Shown: positions 7,439 to 14,592 of the stretch, one piece after another
Layout: each line of letters opens with the position of its first letter
Position numbering within the stretch: position 1 is the stretch's first letter
Source: Oscillospiraceae bacterium
GTDB lineage: Bacteria > Bacillota > Clostridia > Oscillospirales > Ruminococcaceae
Direction of reading: 5' to 3'
Length of the DNA: 14,592 nucleotides
Assembly (NCBI GenBank): GCA_017828835.1
Contig: JAGAEK010000176.1
Coordinates: 1-14,592, forward strand
Program-made: the position numbers and the translations under genes
Notes under the pieces: generated by a model
Database searches by the model: none
Told to the model about the DNA's origin: nothing
Seen by the model: only the letters and a program-made list of their open reading frames with translations

Positions 7439-8089
7439 ATGAGACGGATAACGCTCTTTTGCGGACATTACGGCAGCGGAAAAACGAATATTGCCGTGAA
7501 CTACGCATTTTATATTAGATCGAAGGGTTTTAAGACCGCGATCGTCGACCTTGATATAGTAAATCCGTATTTCAGGACGAAGGACAGCGAAAAGGAACTT
7601 GAAAAATGCGGAATAAGGGTCATTTCGCTTCCTTTTGCAAATTCGAACGTCGATTTACCGAGTATACCGTCGGAAAGCTATTCGGTCTTCTCGAACAAAG
7701 ACGAATACGCAGTTTTCGATATCGGCGGCGATGACAGCGGAGCCTACGTTTTGGGACAGTTTGAGCCGTATATAAAAGCGGAAAAAGATTTTGATAATTT
7801 TTACGTTGCAAACTTCAGCCGACCGCTTACGAGAAATGCCGAGGAGGCGCTCGGGGTTATGAGAGAGATCGAGCTTGCCGGAAAGGTACCGTTTACAGGG
7901 ATAATCAACAATACTAATTTGGGCGAGGAAACCGAGATCAACGATATACTTTTATCAAACGGCGAGGCTTTGCGGCTTTCAAAAATTTCAAATCTTCCGC
8001 TCGTGATGACGACCGTCCGAGAGGATTTGGCGAAAGACGTTAAAGCGGAAAATATTTTCCCTTTGAAACTTCAAAAAAAATATTGGTAA
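7439..8089 (+). CDS. P-loop ATP/GTP-binding protein of unknown role
   Basis: A 216-residue cytoplasmic protein with Walker A GHYGSGKT at residues 9-16, a following DLDIVNPYFR segment, and a probable Walker B-like EYAVFDIGGDD. The layout resembles the MinD/CbiA (SIMIBI) class. However, it lacks the first lysine of the deviant Walker A seen in true ParA/MinD, and it has no CxxC pair as found in Mrp/NBP35 iron-sulfur carriers. It starts 1 base after the ilvE stop, so translation is probably coupled, and it sits directly before the ferredoxin subunit of VOR. A helper in assembly or activation of the iron-sulfur enzyme, comparable to CooC, is possible but only a guess from position. Confidence 0.8.
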   Translation: MRRITLFCGHYGSGKTNIAVNYAFYIRSKGFKTAIVDLDIVNPYFRTKDSEKELEKCGIRVISLPFANSNVDLPSIPSESYSVFSNKDEYAVFDIGGDDSGAYVLGQFEPYIKAEKDFDNFYVANFSRPLTRNAEEALGVMREIELAGKVPFTGIINNTNLGEETEINDILLSNGEALRLSKISNLPLVMTTVREDLAKDVKAENIFPLKLQKKYW

Positions 8090-8102
8090 AGGAGATAAGA
8101 AG

Positions 8103-8309
8103 ATGCCGAAAGTAACTTTTAAGACCGATATTTGCAAAGGGTGCGGGCTTTGTGTTACCGCCTGTCCAAAGCAAATAATCGCAATTTCGAAAGACAAAAT
8201 AAATAAAAAAGGTCATTTTCCGGCGGAAATGACAGACCAATCGAAGTGCATAGGATGCGCGTTTTGCGCAACTATGTGTCCCGATTGTGTAATAACAGTT
8301 GAAAAGTGA
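8103..8309 (+). CDS. vorD: 2-oxoacid:ferredoxin oxidoreductase delta subunit (2x[4Fe-4S])
   Basis: A 68-residue ferredoxin-like subunit with two classical [4Fe-4S] motifs: C11, C14, C17, C21 and C49, C52, C55, C59, each followed by Pro. A further Cys at 62 is present. AAAGGAG at 8088-8094 precedes ATG 8103. It carries electrons between the TPP/catalytic subunits and external ferredoxin in four-subunit enzymes of the VOR/KOR type. It is the first of the four adjacent subunit genes (order delta, alpha, beta, gamma). Assignment to VOR rather than KOR rests on operon context. Confidence 0.9.
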   Translation: MPKVTFKTDICKGCGLCVTACPKQIIAISKDKINKKGHFPAEMTDQSKCIGCAFCATMCPDCVITVEK

Positions 8310-8321
8310 GGTGCAAAAAGT

Positions 8322-9380
8322 ATGAGTGAAAAGGTTTTGATGAAGGGCAACGAAGCTATTGCCGAGGCCGCGATCAGAGCTGGCTGTATGCATTACTTCG
8401 GTTACCCGATTACTCCGCAAACCGAACTTGCCGCTTACATGGCAAAGAAAATGCCGAAGATCGGCGGTGTGTTTTTGCAGGCGGAGAGTGAACTCGCCGC
8501 AATAAATATGGTCTATGGTGTTGCCGCGACCGGTAAAAGAGTCATGACGTCTTCGTCGTCGCCCGGCGTTTCGTTAAAGCAAGAGGGAATTTCTTATATT
8601 GCTGGTTCCGATTTACCGGCACTTATCGTCAACGTTCAAAGAGGCGGTCCCGGACTCGGCGGCATACAGCCTTCGCAGGCGTATTATTTTCAGGCGACAA
8701 AAGGCGGCGGACACGGAGACTATCATATTATAGTTTTGGCACCTAATTCCGTTCAGGAAATGGCTGATCTGACTGCACTGAGCTTTGATCTTGCCGATAA
8801 ATACCGTATGCCGTCCATGCTTCTGGCGGACGGAACGTTAGGTCAGATGATGGAGCCCGTTATACTTCCCGAAAAATCGAACAATTCGGTGGAAAAACCT
8901 TGGGCAGTCACCGGTACGGAAGGCAAAAGAAAGCATAATATCGTGAATTCGTTATACTTAAAGCCGGACATTCTTGAAAAAGTTAACTTTGAGCGTTATG
9001 AGAGATACAAAGAAGTTGAGAAAAACGAAGTAAGATACGAAAGCTTTATGATGGATGATGCGGAGTTTTGCGTTGTGGCGTTCGGAATTGCGGCAAGAAT
9101 TTCGAAAAATGCGGTGATAGCCGCAAGAAAAGAGGGTATAAAGGTCGGACTCATAAGACCGATCACCCTTTGGCCGTTCCCGAAAAAGCCGCTCGCAGAC
9201 GCGGCGGATCAGGTGAAGGGATTTGTGTCCGTTGAACTTTCGATGGGTCAGATGATAGAGGATATAAATCTTGCGATCTCCTGCAAAAAGCCGGTTATAT
9301 TATGTAACCGCGCCGGCGGTATGATACCGTCGCCCGAACAGGTGCTCGAGTCAATAAAAGCGTTGGGAGGTAATAAGTGA
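8322..9380 (+). CDS. vorB: 2-oxoisovalerate:ferredoxin oxidoreductase alpha subunit
   Basis: A 352-residue protein with the pyrimidine-binding (PYR) domain of the ferredoxin-dependent 2-oxoacid oxidoreductases: KGNEAIAEAAIRAG, FGYPITPQTE, QAESELAAINMVYGVAATG, TSSSSPGVSLKQEGISYIAG and NVQRGGPGLGG are hallmark blocks. The C-terminal part (from about 240) is the transketolase-C-like domain. It works with the beta subunit to bind TPP and cleave or form branched 2-oxoacids with CoA. The enzyme class is reversible; with reduced ferredoxin it carboxylates isobutyryl-CoA or 2-methylbutyryl-CoA. GAGGTG overlaps the preceding stop and precedes ATG 8322 by 9 bases. Names vary between databases (vorB, korA, porA-like). 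The sequence style looks VOR-like, but specificity is not proved. Confidence 0.9.
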   Translation: MSEKVLMKGNEAIAEAAIRAGCMHYFGYPITPQTELAAYMAKKMPKIGGVFLQAESELAAINMVYGVAATGKRVMTSSSSPGVSLKQEGISYIAGSDLPALIVNVQRGGPGLGGIQPSQAYYFQATKGGGHGDYHIIVLAPNSVQEMADLTALSFDLADKYRMPSMLLADGTLGQMMEPVILPEKSNNSVEKPWAVTGTEGKRKHNIVNSLYLKPDILEKVNFERYERYKEVEKNEVRYESFMMDDAEFCVVAFGIAARISKNAVIAARKEGIKVGLIRPITLWPFPKKPLADAADQVKGFVSVELSMGQMIEDINLAISCKKPVILCNRAGGMIPSPEQVLESIKALGGNK

Positions 9381-10141
9381 TGATAGTATTTGAAAAACCG
9401 AAAAGCTTGACTGATGCCGAGTTTCATTATTGTCCCGGATGTACTCACGGAATTATCCATCGCCTTGTAGCACGCGCTATTGACAATTTGGGGATAGAGG
9501 GCCGAACTATCGGAGTGGCGCCGGTCGGATGCGCCGTTATGGCATACGATTATTTTGCCTGCGATATGGTTGAGGCAGCTCACGGAAGAGCTCCCGCTAT
9601 GGCTACCGGAATCAAGCGTTCTCTTCCGGATAACATCGTTTTTACCTATCAGGGAGACGGAGATCTGGCGTCTATCGGTATGGCTGAGACGGTACACAGC
9701 GCCGCAAGGAATGAAAACATAACTATAATTTTCGTTAACAATGCGATCTACGGTATGACCGGCGGACAGATGGCACCCACGTCGCTGCCAGGACAGGTAA
9801 CGCAGACGTCGCCCTACGGCAGGGACGTGAAAGTTACGGGATATCCCGTCAGAATCTGCGAAATGCTTGCGACGCTTGACGGTCCGGAATTTATTGCAAG
9901 AGTCGCGGTAAACAACGTTAAAAACGTTAAAAACGCCGAAAAAGTTATAGAAAAAGCGTTCAGAAATCAAGTCGAAGGCAAAGGATTTTCGTTGGTTGAG
10001 GTCATTTCCGCCTGCCCGACGAACTGGGGTATGACGCCCGATAATGCGCTTAAATGGATCGATGAAAAAATGATACCGTATTATCCGCTCGGCGTCTATA
10101 AGGATCGCAGCGCAAAGGAGGAGAGCCAAAATGACAAATAA
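9380..10141 (+). CDS. vorA: 2-oxoisovalerate:ferredoxin oxidoreductase beta subunit (TPP-binding)
   Basis: A 253-residue TPP-binding subunit. It shows CPGCTHG at residues 18-24 and the thiamine pyrophosphate motif GDGD at 92-95 with NN at 120-121, then NAIYGMTGGQMAPTS. ATG 9380 overlaps the stop of the alpha gene by one base (TGATG) and has GGGAGG at 9365-9370. A GTG at 9377 in the same frame would only add one residue and is less likely. The protein contributes the cofactor site where the 2-oxoacid is decarboxylated or, in reverse, acyl-CoA is carboxylated. It is translationally coupled to its neighbours, as expected for fixed subunit ratios. Confidence 0.9.
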   Translation: MIVFEKPKSLTDAEFHYCPGCTHGIIHRLVARAIDNLGIEGRTIGVAPVGCAVMAYDYFACDMVEAAHGRAPAMATGIKRSLPDNIVFTYQGDGDLASIGMAETVHSAARNENITIIFVNNAIYGMTGGQMAPTSLPGQVTQTSPYGRDVKVTGYPVRICEMLATLDGPEFIARVAVNNVKNVKNAEKVIEKAFRNQVEGKGFSLVEVISACPTNWGMTPDNALKWIDEKMIPYYPLGVYKDRSAKEESQNDK

Positions 10142-10661
10142 GTTGATTATTGCCGGCTTCGGCGGCCAGGGCGTTCTTTTTGCCGGAAAGTTTTTGGCAT
10201 ACAAGGGACTTCTTGAAAACAGACAGGTGAGCTGGCTCCCGTCATACGGACCTGAAATGCGCGGCGGTACTGCAAACTGCAGTGTTATACTTTCTGATGA
10301 CCCGATAGGCTCGCCTATAATTTCAAAGCCCGACGTTCTTATCGCTATGAACCTGCCTTCTCTTGACAAATATGAAGACGAGGTCGTAAGCGGAGGAATG
10401 ATCATTGTCGATTCCACTCTTATCGAGCGTAAAGTTAAAAGAAGCGACGTTAAAGTTTTCTACGTTCCGGCTACGAAAATGGCGCAGGAGATAAACGCTC
10501 CGACGCTTGCAAATATGATTTTGGTCGGCAAGTTTATAAAGGAGACCGGTGCGGTCGGATATGAAAATCTTGAGGATACGCTGAAGAAAATAATTTCCGC
10601 AAGACATCAGGACCTTTACAGCATAAACCTTAACGCAATAAACAAAGGATATAACTTCTGA
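10131..10661 (+). CDS. vorC: 2-oxoisovalerate:ferredoxin oxidoreductase gamma subunit
   Basis: A 176-residue gamma subunit with the typical N-terminal IIAGFGGQGVLFAGK and the SYGPEMRGGTANC block used in CoA-binding gamma domains. It overlaps the end of the beta gene by 11 bases and has AAAGGAGG at 10114-10121. It completes a four-subunit enzyme with the three preceding genes. Next on this strand is a strong terminator, so it is the last gene of the operon. Confidence 0.9.
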   Translation: MTNKLIIAGFGGQGVLFAGKFLAYKGLLENRQVSWLPSYGPEMRGGTANCSVILSDDPIGSPIISKPDVLIAMNLPSLDKYEDEVVSGGMIIVDSTLIERKVKRSDVKVFYVPATKMAQEINAPTLANMILVGKFIKETGAVGYENLEDTLKKIISARHQDLYSINLNAINKGYNF

Positions 10662-10682
10662 TAATTTTTTACGGAAAAATAT

Positions 10683-10728
10683 ATATGCCGTGCTTATGAT
10701 CTCGGTCGTAAGCACGGCATATGTTTTT
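10683..10728 (+). terminator. Strong, probably bidirectional terminator between convergent units
   Basis: A perfect 14-bp inverted repeat pairs 10683-10696 with 10709-10722, and can extend inward by four further pairs. It is followed by GTTTTT on the + strand and preceded by AAAAAT, which reads as a T-rich tail on the - strand. It therefore can end both the VOR operon and the convergent lipoprotein transcript. Confidence 0.9.
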
Positions 10729-10753
10729 CAATCAAAAATTTCGGTCGGGAATA

Positions 10754-12112
10754 TTATTCTCCGGTCATATCGTAGAAAACTTCATCGATTTCTGCCTGAC
10801 AGGCGGGAGCGATCGCTTGAACTAAGTTCGATACGGTATCTTCGGATTTCCAGAAGATATTTGCAGCGCAAAGATTTCCGAGTTGTCCGAACGAATCGCC
10901 GGTCGAGATCCAGGTGTGTTCGAGGAGTTTCACGTTGAAATTATACCAGTCTTCGTTTCCGCCGTAAGCTGTTTCGATACGTTTTCTGAGCGCCGTTTCT
11001 TTAGCGTCTCCTTCGATATCGGCGCGTGTCCAAAACATCGAATAATCGATCCATTCCTTCAGAAGAGCAGCGTCGTTGACGCAGGCGGGAATGGTGTAGG
11101 CGGAGGAATGTATAAGTGCGTTTGAAATACCGCTTGTGTTCGAAGGAGATGCGGGGAAGGGAACGTAGCCGATGTTTTCGACACCGAGATACTCGATGAA
11201 ATCCGCGGAGTTCCATTCGATTATTCCGCCGTACATAGCGGCGTTTCCTTCAGTAAAATCGGCTACCGGAGTCGTGATGACTTTAAAATAATTTTTGTCA
11301 CACAGTTCGCGGTAATATTCATAGCATTCTATAATGTCGGGATCGTCAAGAGCAAATTGAGGACGTCCCTCTTCGTCCCATCTGACGTAGTTCGCGTCTC
11401 CGCCGGCGCATCCGATCCAATAAGCGTCAATGTATCCCGTGAGGCCGAATTTGTCGATGATACCGTCGTCGTCCGAATCGTAAGTCAGCGCGGCGAGAGC
11501 TTCTTTCATAGTGTCGAAGTTCCATTCCCCTTTTTTATAAAGCTCATACGGATCGTCGAGTCCGGCTTCATCGAACATAGACTTGTTGTATACCAAGTAT
11601 CCGCAGGCGTTAAATTGAGATGCCAAAAATCCGTAAACTTCGCCGTTGAATGTCCAAAAATCGCAGGTTCCCTGAAGAACGAGACCGCTGTCCTTATAGA
11701 AAGGATCATTGAGATCGAGAACGGTCGATACGGGAACGAGTAACTTTTTGATTATCCAGGAGGGGAACTGCCTGTTGTCGGCGGCCAAAAAATCGATGCC
11801 TTTACCCGACATGATAGCGGTCGAGTATGCTGCGAGTCCTTCAACGTAGGGGACGGCGACGAATTCGAGTTTAGCGCCGGTACCTCTTTCAAACTCGGCA
11901 ATCATTTCCTCGTTTGAAGCGTTACGGGTTTGACCGGTCCAGATATAGAGCGTTTCGCCGGCGTATTTGTTTTCTTCGAAAGGATATCCCGAAGGATATT
12001 TCTCAAGGTCGACTGCGCCGGAGCCGCTTGATTCCTGAGACTGTTTTCCACATCCTGCAAAAACGGCGACAAGCATCAGAACGGCGAGTACAATGATAAG
12101 CGTTTTTTTCAT
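10754..12112 (-). CDS. Extracellular solute-binding lipoprotein (family 1, sugar ABC type)
   Basis: A 452-residue lipoprotein with a signal peptide MKKT...VFAGC, lipid-modified at C21, then a Ser-rich linker. It would be anchored outside the membrane, delivering ligand to an ABC importer. The fold is that of family 1 carbohydrate-binding proteins: TLYIWTG, GIDFLAADNRQFPSW, NACGYLVYNKSMFDEAGLDDP and WNFDTMKEALAALTYDSDDDG are typical blocks. D212-D220 (DSDDDGIID) looks like a calcium-binding EF-hand-type loop. Upstream, GAAAGGGTG on the - strand is a plausible ribosome binding site. No permease genes are in the window. The ligand is unknown; a sugar or oligosaccharide is likely from family and from the neighbouring DUF4838 gene. 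Confidence 0.9.
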   Translation of the reverse strand: MKKTLIIVLAVLMLVAVFAGCGKQSQESSGSGAVDLEKYPSGYPFEENKYAGETLYIWTGQTRNASNEEMIAEFERGTGAKLEFVAVPYVEGLAAYSTAIMSGKGIDFLAADNRQFPSWIIKKLLVPVSTVLDLNDPFYKDSGLVLQGTCDFWTFNGEVYGFLASQFNACGYLVYNKSMFDEAGLDDPYELYKKGEWNFDTMKEALAALTYDSDDDGIIDKFGLTGYIDAYWIGCAGGDANYVRWDEEGRPQFALDDPDIIECYEYYRELCDKNYFKVITTPVADFTEGNAAMYGGIIEWNSADFIEYLGVENIGYVPFPASPSNTSGISNALIHSSAYTIPACVNDAALLKEWIDYSMFWTRADIEGDAKETALRKRIETAYGGNEDWYNFNVKLLEHTWISTGDSFGQLGNLCAANIFWKSEDTVSNLVQAIAPACQAEIDEVFYDMTGE

Positions 12113-12128
12113 TTTTTAACACCCTTTC
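12054..12128 (-). repeat. 75-bp direct repeat, copy A (ribosome site plus signal peptide)
   Basis: It matches 14518-14592 base for base except at 12122 (C here, T at 14586). It covers the ribosome binding region, start codon and signal peptide codons of the solute-binding lipoprotein. Immediately downstream the two genes become unrelated. Confidence 0.95.
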
Positions 12129-12230
12129 ATAATTTTCCGAAAAATATATTGTTTTGATAAAGATCAGCCGGCGATATTAAACGCTTCGGCGTCTGCTTTG
12201 TTTGCGAAGAAATGTGGGTACGGCTTATTT

Positions 12231-12388
12231 TTTATATTGGAATTGCAAAGATTTCCGAGTTTACCAAAATGAATCATCGTTTGAAATCCGTGTTATGTTC
12301 AAGAAGATTCAAATTAAATTTATACAAGTCTTCGTTTCCGCCGTATGTACTGTCAATACGTTTTCTTATGGCAGTTTTTAGCATCACC
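12231..12388 (-). pseudogene. Remnant of a second solute-binding protein (C-terminal part)
   Basis: Reading leftward on the - strand, this stretch matches the region of the intact solute-binding gene from about 11011 down to 10860. The translated match runs TAIRKRIDSTYGGNEDLYKF (against TALRKRIETAYGGNEDWYNF), then NLLEH, and in a shifted frame FGKLGNLC (against FGQLGNLC). At least two frame changes (near 12376 and around 12270-12290) and a stop codon break it, and it has no start or signal peptide. Homology begins at the stop codon of the DUF4838 gene. Further left (12129-12230) no clear homology, gene or promoter is seen. It is a decayed duplicate, not a gene. Confidence 0.85.
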
Positions 12389-14576
12389 AAAACCATTCAG
12401 CCAGCGGAGTTTTTAAATCATAAGTTTCGGGATCTTTGTTGAAATCGATGATTCTGCCCTCGCTAATATGGTCGATATTGTGCTTTTTGAGGAGTTCAAT
12501 AAATTCTTTGTTAAATTCGATGCTTGGACCGAAGGCCTGATCGGCAGCAAGATCGGCTATCTTGTCCTTATAGCTTATCTGCTCCGCCTCGGTGAATTCG
12601 CCGGGATGAGCCTTGAAATAGGCGTCAAGCATGTTTATCGCGGCCGAATATTTGCCTTCACCGGCTCTGTATTGCTGCTGATTGTACCACGAACGGTAGA
12701 ATACCGCCTGAAGAGACGTCTTTTCGATTATAGCTTTCTGTTGATCGGTCTCAGCCATCGCCGCCGCGTTTGAGAAGCATTTTTCGGCGTAGGAGAGATA
12801 GTCCGGACCCTCTTCGGGAAGCTTGCCGTACCAGTTCCAGTATTTTGACCAATCGACCGTTTCGTAATTTCTTATCATGTCGGCGGTAAGCTCTTCGGGA
12901 TAGCTGTCAAGCGGATGTAATTCCTCTATTTCAGGAATGGGGAAAAGATGAGCGCAGTTAAAGTCGTCCCATTCCAAGTCGGCATCTATCTCAGCAGTGG
13001 AGATGCATTTACAGCAAACGTCCTCAAGGAGCTCCTGAGTATGGTCAATATAATTCCGTATTTCCTGCCAGCCGGGGCCGTAAACACCCTCGAGAAAATC
13101 GTCTATGTGTCCCCAGTATTCCTCTTCGGTCATATAAGGATTCCAGAGGCATTTCGCCATAATATAAGCGCGTAGTTCCGGAAAATCAGCCGATTGGAAG
13201 CCGACGCCCATATCGAATACTCCAACGACGTGATTGTCAGCATAGAGTCTTGCATTTGTGAGCATCGTGTTGAAATTTGGATAATACAGCAGTGAAAAAC
13301 AGCAATTCGTGGTATACTGCCAGATCATAAGGTTATCGCAAATTTCCGACCAGGCCGTCAAGTCTTTCATAAAGTAAATGTTGTGGGCGTCCATCAGCCC
13401 GTCGGTACGGTGATCCGCAGTGAGGTCGATATCTCCTTTAAGAAGCGTTTGTACGCTTTCGTACCGCTCGGGATCATGGGTTTCCAAGTCTATTGGATGG
13501 TTGTAGCAGCAGAAGGAAGCACAAAGCATTACGGCAACGTTCGGCGCAGGTTTCGTTATCTTCGGCGGTGTCTGAGAATAGGTATAGGCAAGCGTCTTGA
13601 AGATAACGTTGGGATATTCCTCGGCAAATTCTGCGGCGACCGCGTTAACGAATCGGATGATTGCACCGGCATGTGAACCTTCCTCTTCTAATACCTTATT
13701 GCAGTTCTCACAAGTGCAGTAGTTGCCGGCGGTCACTGAAACGTTGTCGTTTTGGGAAATCTCGATGACATTGACCGTGGGATCGGACTTCAGAATATTT
13801 CTGACTTTTTTTATCGTCTTCTCCAGCAATTCCGGATCGGTCAGACAGGGCTGCGGCGAATTGACCGAATTCGTTCCGGAAAACCAACCGAGGGTATGGA
13901 CGAAGAATGGCGAAAATTTATAGTGCGAACCGTATGCATCGTTCAAATTTTTAGCGTAGGTTCCGTTAATTTTCAGTTTGGCCGGAAAAAACATCAAATT
14001 GGCTTGAGAATATGTCATATCCCTGTATTTGAAAACGGGGATCTGCTTATTTTCCTCGATATACGGAACTTTTATGTTCTTAGTTTCGGGTATTTTCTCA
14101 ATTTCCGCGGTGTAAAAACGGCAACCGAGATATTCTTCAAGGAAGGTATAGACGGAATAGAGCGTACCTCTGGTTTCACCACCGACGAGCCACAGTTTGC
14201 CGTTTGCCGTTTTGATGACAAAGCCGTCGTCGCCGAGTTCATCACGGTCAAAATCACCGGGCTCTTCGCGATTTGTTTTACCGACGACTATCTCATTTGC
14301 CGTCGGCTTTTTTAAGTCGGTGACTACCGACAGTACGGCGCCGCTTATTTTTTTAAGATAGCTTCGCAGTTCTTTCGCAGCCTTGACCTCCGACTCGGTG
14401 GCGTTCACTCCGTGAACGATAACAAAATCTGAAACGCCGTCGACAACAAGGTTCAAAGCGGCGAACTCGTCAACAACATCGGAATTTTCTTCGGGAATTT
14501 GGTTTCTTTCTCCGCAGCCTGCAAAAACGGCGACAAGCATCAGAACGGCGAGTACAATGATAAGCGTTTTTTTCAT
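12384..14576 (-). CDS. DUF4838 lipoprotein, GH67 N-domain-like, putative glycan-active
   Basis: A 730-residue lipoprotein with the same signal peptide as the solute-binding neighbour, lipidated at C21. Residues about 40-170 resemble the alpha-glucuronidase (GH67) N-terminal domain, with a VGKTNREE motif and then GFVIKTANGKLWLVGGETRG and TFLEEYLGCRFY. Residues about 180-480 fit DUF4838, including SQNDN (274-278), C287, C289 and C292 in CTCENC, and FVNAVAAEF. The C-terminal third is mostly helical in character. DUF4838 proteins are common in polysaccharide loci, but no catalytic activity is established to my knowledge. GAAAGG precedes the start at the window edge. The reading frame ends exactly where the solute-binding remnant begins, so its natural C-terminus may have been altered. 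Confidence 0.85.
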   Translation of the reverse strand: MKKTLIIVLAVLMLVAVFAGCGERNQIPEENSDVVDEFAALNLVVDGVSDFVIVHGVNATESEVKAAKELRSYLKKISGAVLSVVTDLKKPTANEIVVGKTNREEPGDFDRDELGDDGFVIKTANGKLWLVGGETRGTLYSVYTFLEEYLGCRFYTAEIEKIPETKNIKVPYIEENKQIPVFKYRDMTYSQANLMFFPAKLKINGTYAKNLNDAYGSHYKFSPFFVHTLGWFSGTNSVNSPQPCLTDPELLEKTIKKVRNILKSDPTVNVIEISQNDNVSVTAGNYCTCENCNKVLEEEGSHAGAIIRFVNAVAAEFAEEYPNVIFKTLAYTYSQTPPKITKPAPNVAVMLCASFCCYNHPIDLETHDPERYESVQTLLKGDIDLTADHRTDGLMDAHNIYFMKDLTAWSEICDNLMIWQYTTNCCFSLLYYPNFNTMLTNARLYADNHVVGVFDMGVGFQSADFPELRAYIMAKCLWNPYMTEEEYWGHIDDFLEGVYGPGWQEIRNYIDHTQELLEDVCCKCISTAEIDADLEWDDFNCAHLFPIPEIEELHPLDSYPEELTADMIRNYETVDWSKYWNWYGKLPEEGPDYLSYAEKCFSNAAAMAETDQQKAIIEKTSLQAVFYRSWYNQQQYRAGEGKYSAAINMLDAYFKAHPGEFTEAEQISYKDKIADLAADQAFGPSIEFNKEFIELLKKHNIDHISEGRIIDFNKDPETYDLKTPLAEWFW

Positions 14577-14592
14577 TTTTTAACATCCTTTC
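14518..14592 (-). repeat. 75-bp direct repeat, copy B (ribosome site plus signal peptide)
   Basis: Same orientation as 12054-12128 and 74 of 75 bases identical. It encodes the signal peptide of the DUF4838 protein. The repeat may extend beyond the window, since the match still holds at the last base. Confidence 0.95.

Noticed and set aside
7439..8089. A ParA-type partition protein as the identity of the P-loop ATPase
   Set aside because: The deviant Walker A lysine is missing, no ParB partner or parS-like repeats are visible, and the gene is within a metabolic operon.
9916..9936. Short tandem repeat (AACGTTAAA-like) in vorA
   Set aside because: It encodes NVKNVKN within the normal frame and is too short to suggest anything beyond codon coincidence.
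9248..10417. A 389-codon open frame on the - strand across the VOR genes
   Set aside because: It lies entirely opposite well-supported vorB, vorA and vorC, has low-complexity Ser/Arg-rich content and no family resemblance. It is an antisense shadow.
8103..10661. 2-oxoglutarate or indolepyruvate:ferredoxin oxidoreductase instead of VOR
   Set aside because: The subunit family cannot strictly separate these, but two branched-chain T-boxes and ilvE in the same unit make branched 2-oxoacids the better fit.
12212..12442. A 76-codon + strand open frame between the two lipoprotein genes
   Set aside because: It is antisense to the solute-binding remnant and the DUF4838 end, with no ribosome site or recognisable protein features.

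Overview
The window looks like chromosomal DNA from an anaerobic, low-to-mid GC Firmicute of the Clostridia, probably a gut or rumen lineage. The reasons are T-box leaders, near-consensus TTGACA/TATAAT promoters, strong GGAGG ribosome binding sites, a ferredoxin-dependent 2-oxoacid oxidoreductase and Gram-positive-style lipoproteins. Species cannot be named from the sequence alone.

Region 1 (1-10730, + strand) is a metabolic cluster. It opens with the tail of an acyl-CoA ligase. Then come two duplicated units, each made of a promoter, a T-box riboswitch and a gene for an unusual three-part protein: XRE helix-turn-helix, cupin and AMP-forming acyl-CoA synthetase. By position against the conserved lower stem I, the first T-box specifier reads ATC (Ile) and the second reads GTA (Val). 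After the second synthetase, with tiny gaps or overlaps and no visible terminator, follow a nitrilase-family amidase, a class II branched-chain aminotransferase (ilvE), a P-loop ATPase, and the four subunits (delta, alpha, beta, gamma) of a 2-oxoisovalerate-type ferredoxin oxidoreductase (VOR). A strong, probably bidirectional terminator closes the operon.

Taken together the genes spell a route: branched-chain fatty acid (isobutyrate or 2-methylbutyrate) -> acyl-CoA (synthetases) -> branched 2-oxoacid by ferredoxin-driven reductive carboxylation (VOR) -> valine or isoleucine (IlvE). VOR is reversible and is usually annotated as catabolic. T-boxes, however, switch genes on when the cognate tRNA is uncharged, so the control logic argues for the biosynthetic direction. 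This T-box-controlled salvage or assimilation module with regulator-fused synthetases is the most interesting thing here.

Region 2 (10754-14592, - strand) holds two lipoprotein genes: a DUF4838 / GH67N-like putative carbohydrate-active protein and a family 1 solute-binding protein. Between them lies a frameshifted remnant of a second solute-binding protein. Both intact genes begin with an almost identical 75-bp segment covering the ribosome binding region and signal peptide, which suggests duplication or gene conversion. This region probably serves glycan uptake and seems functionally unrelated to region 1.
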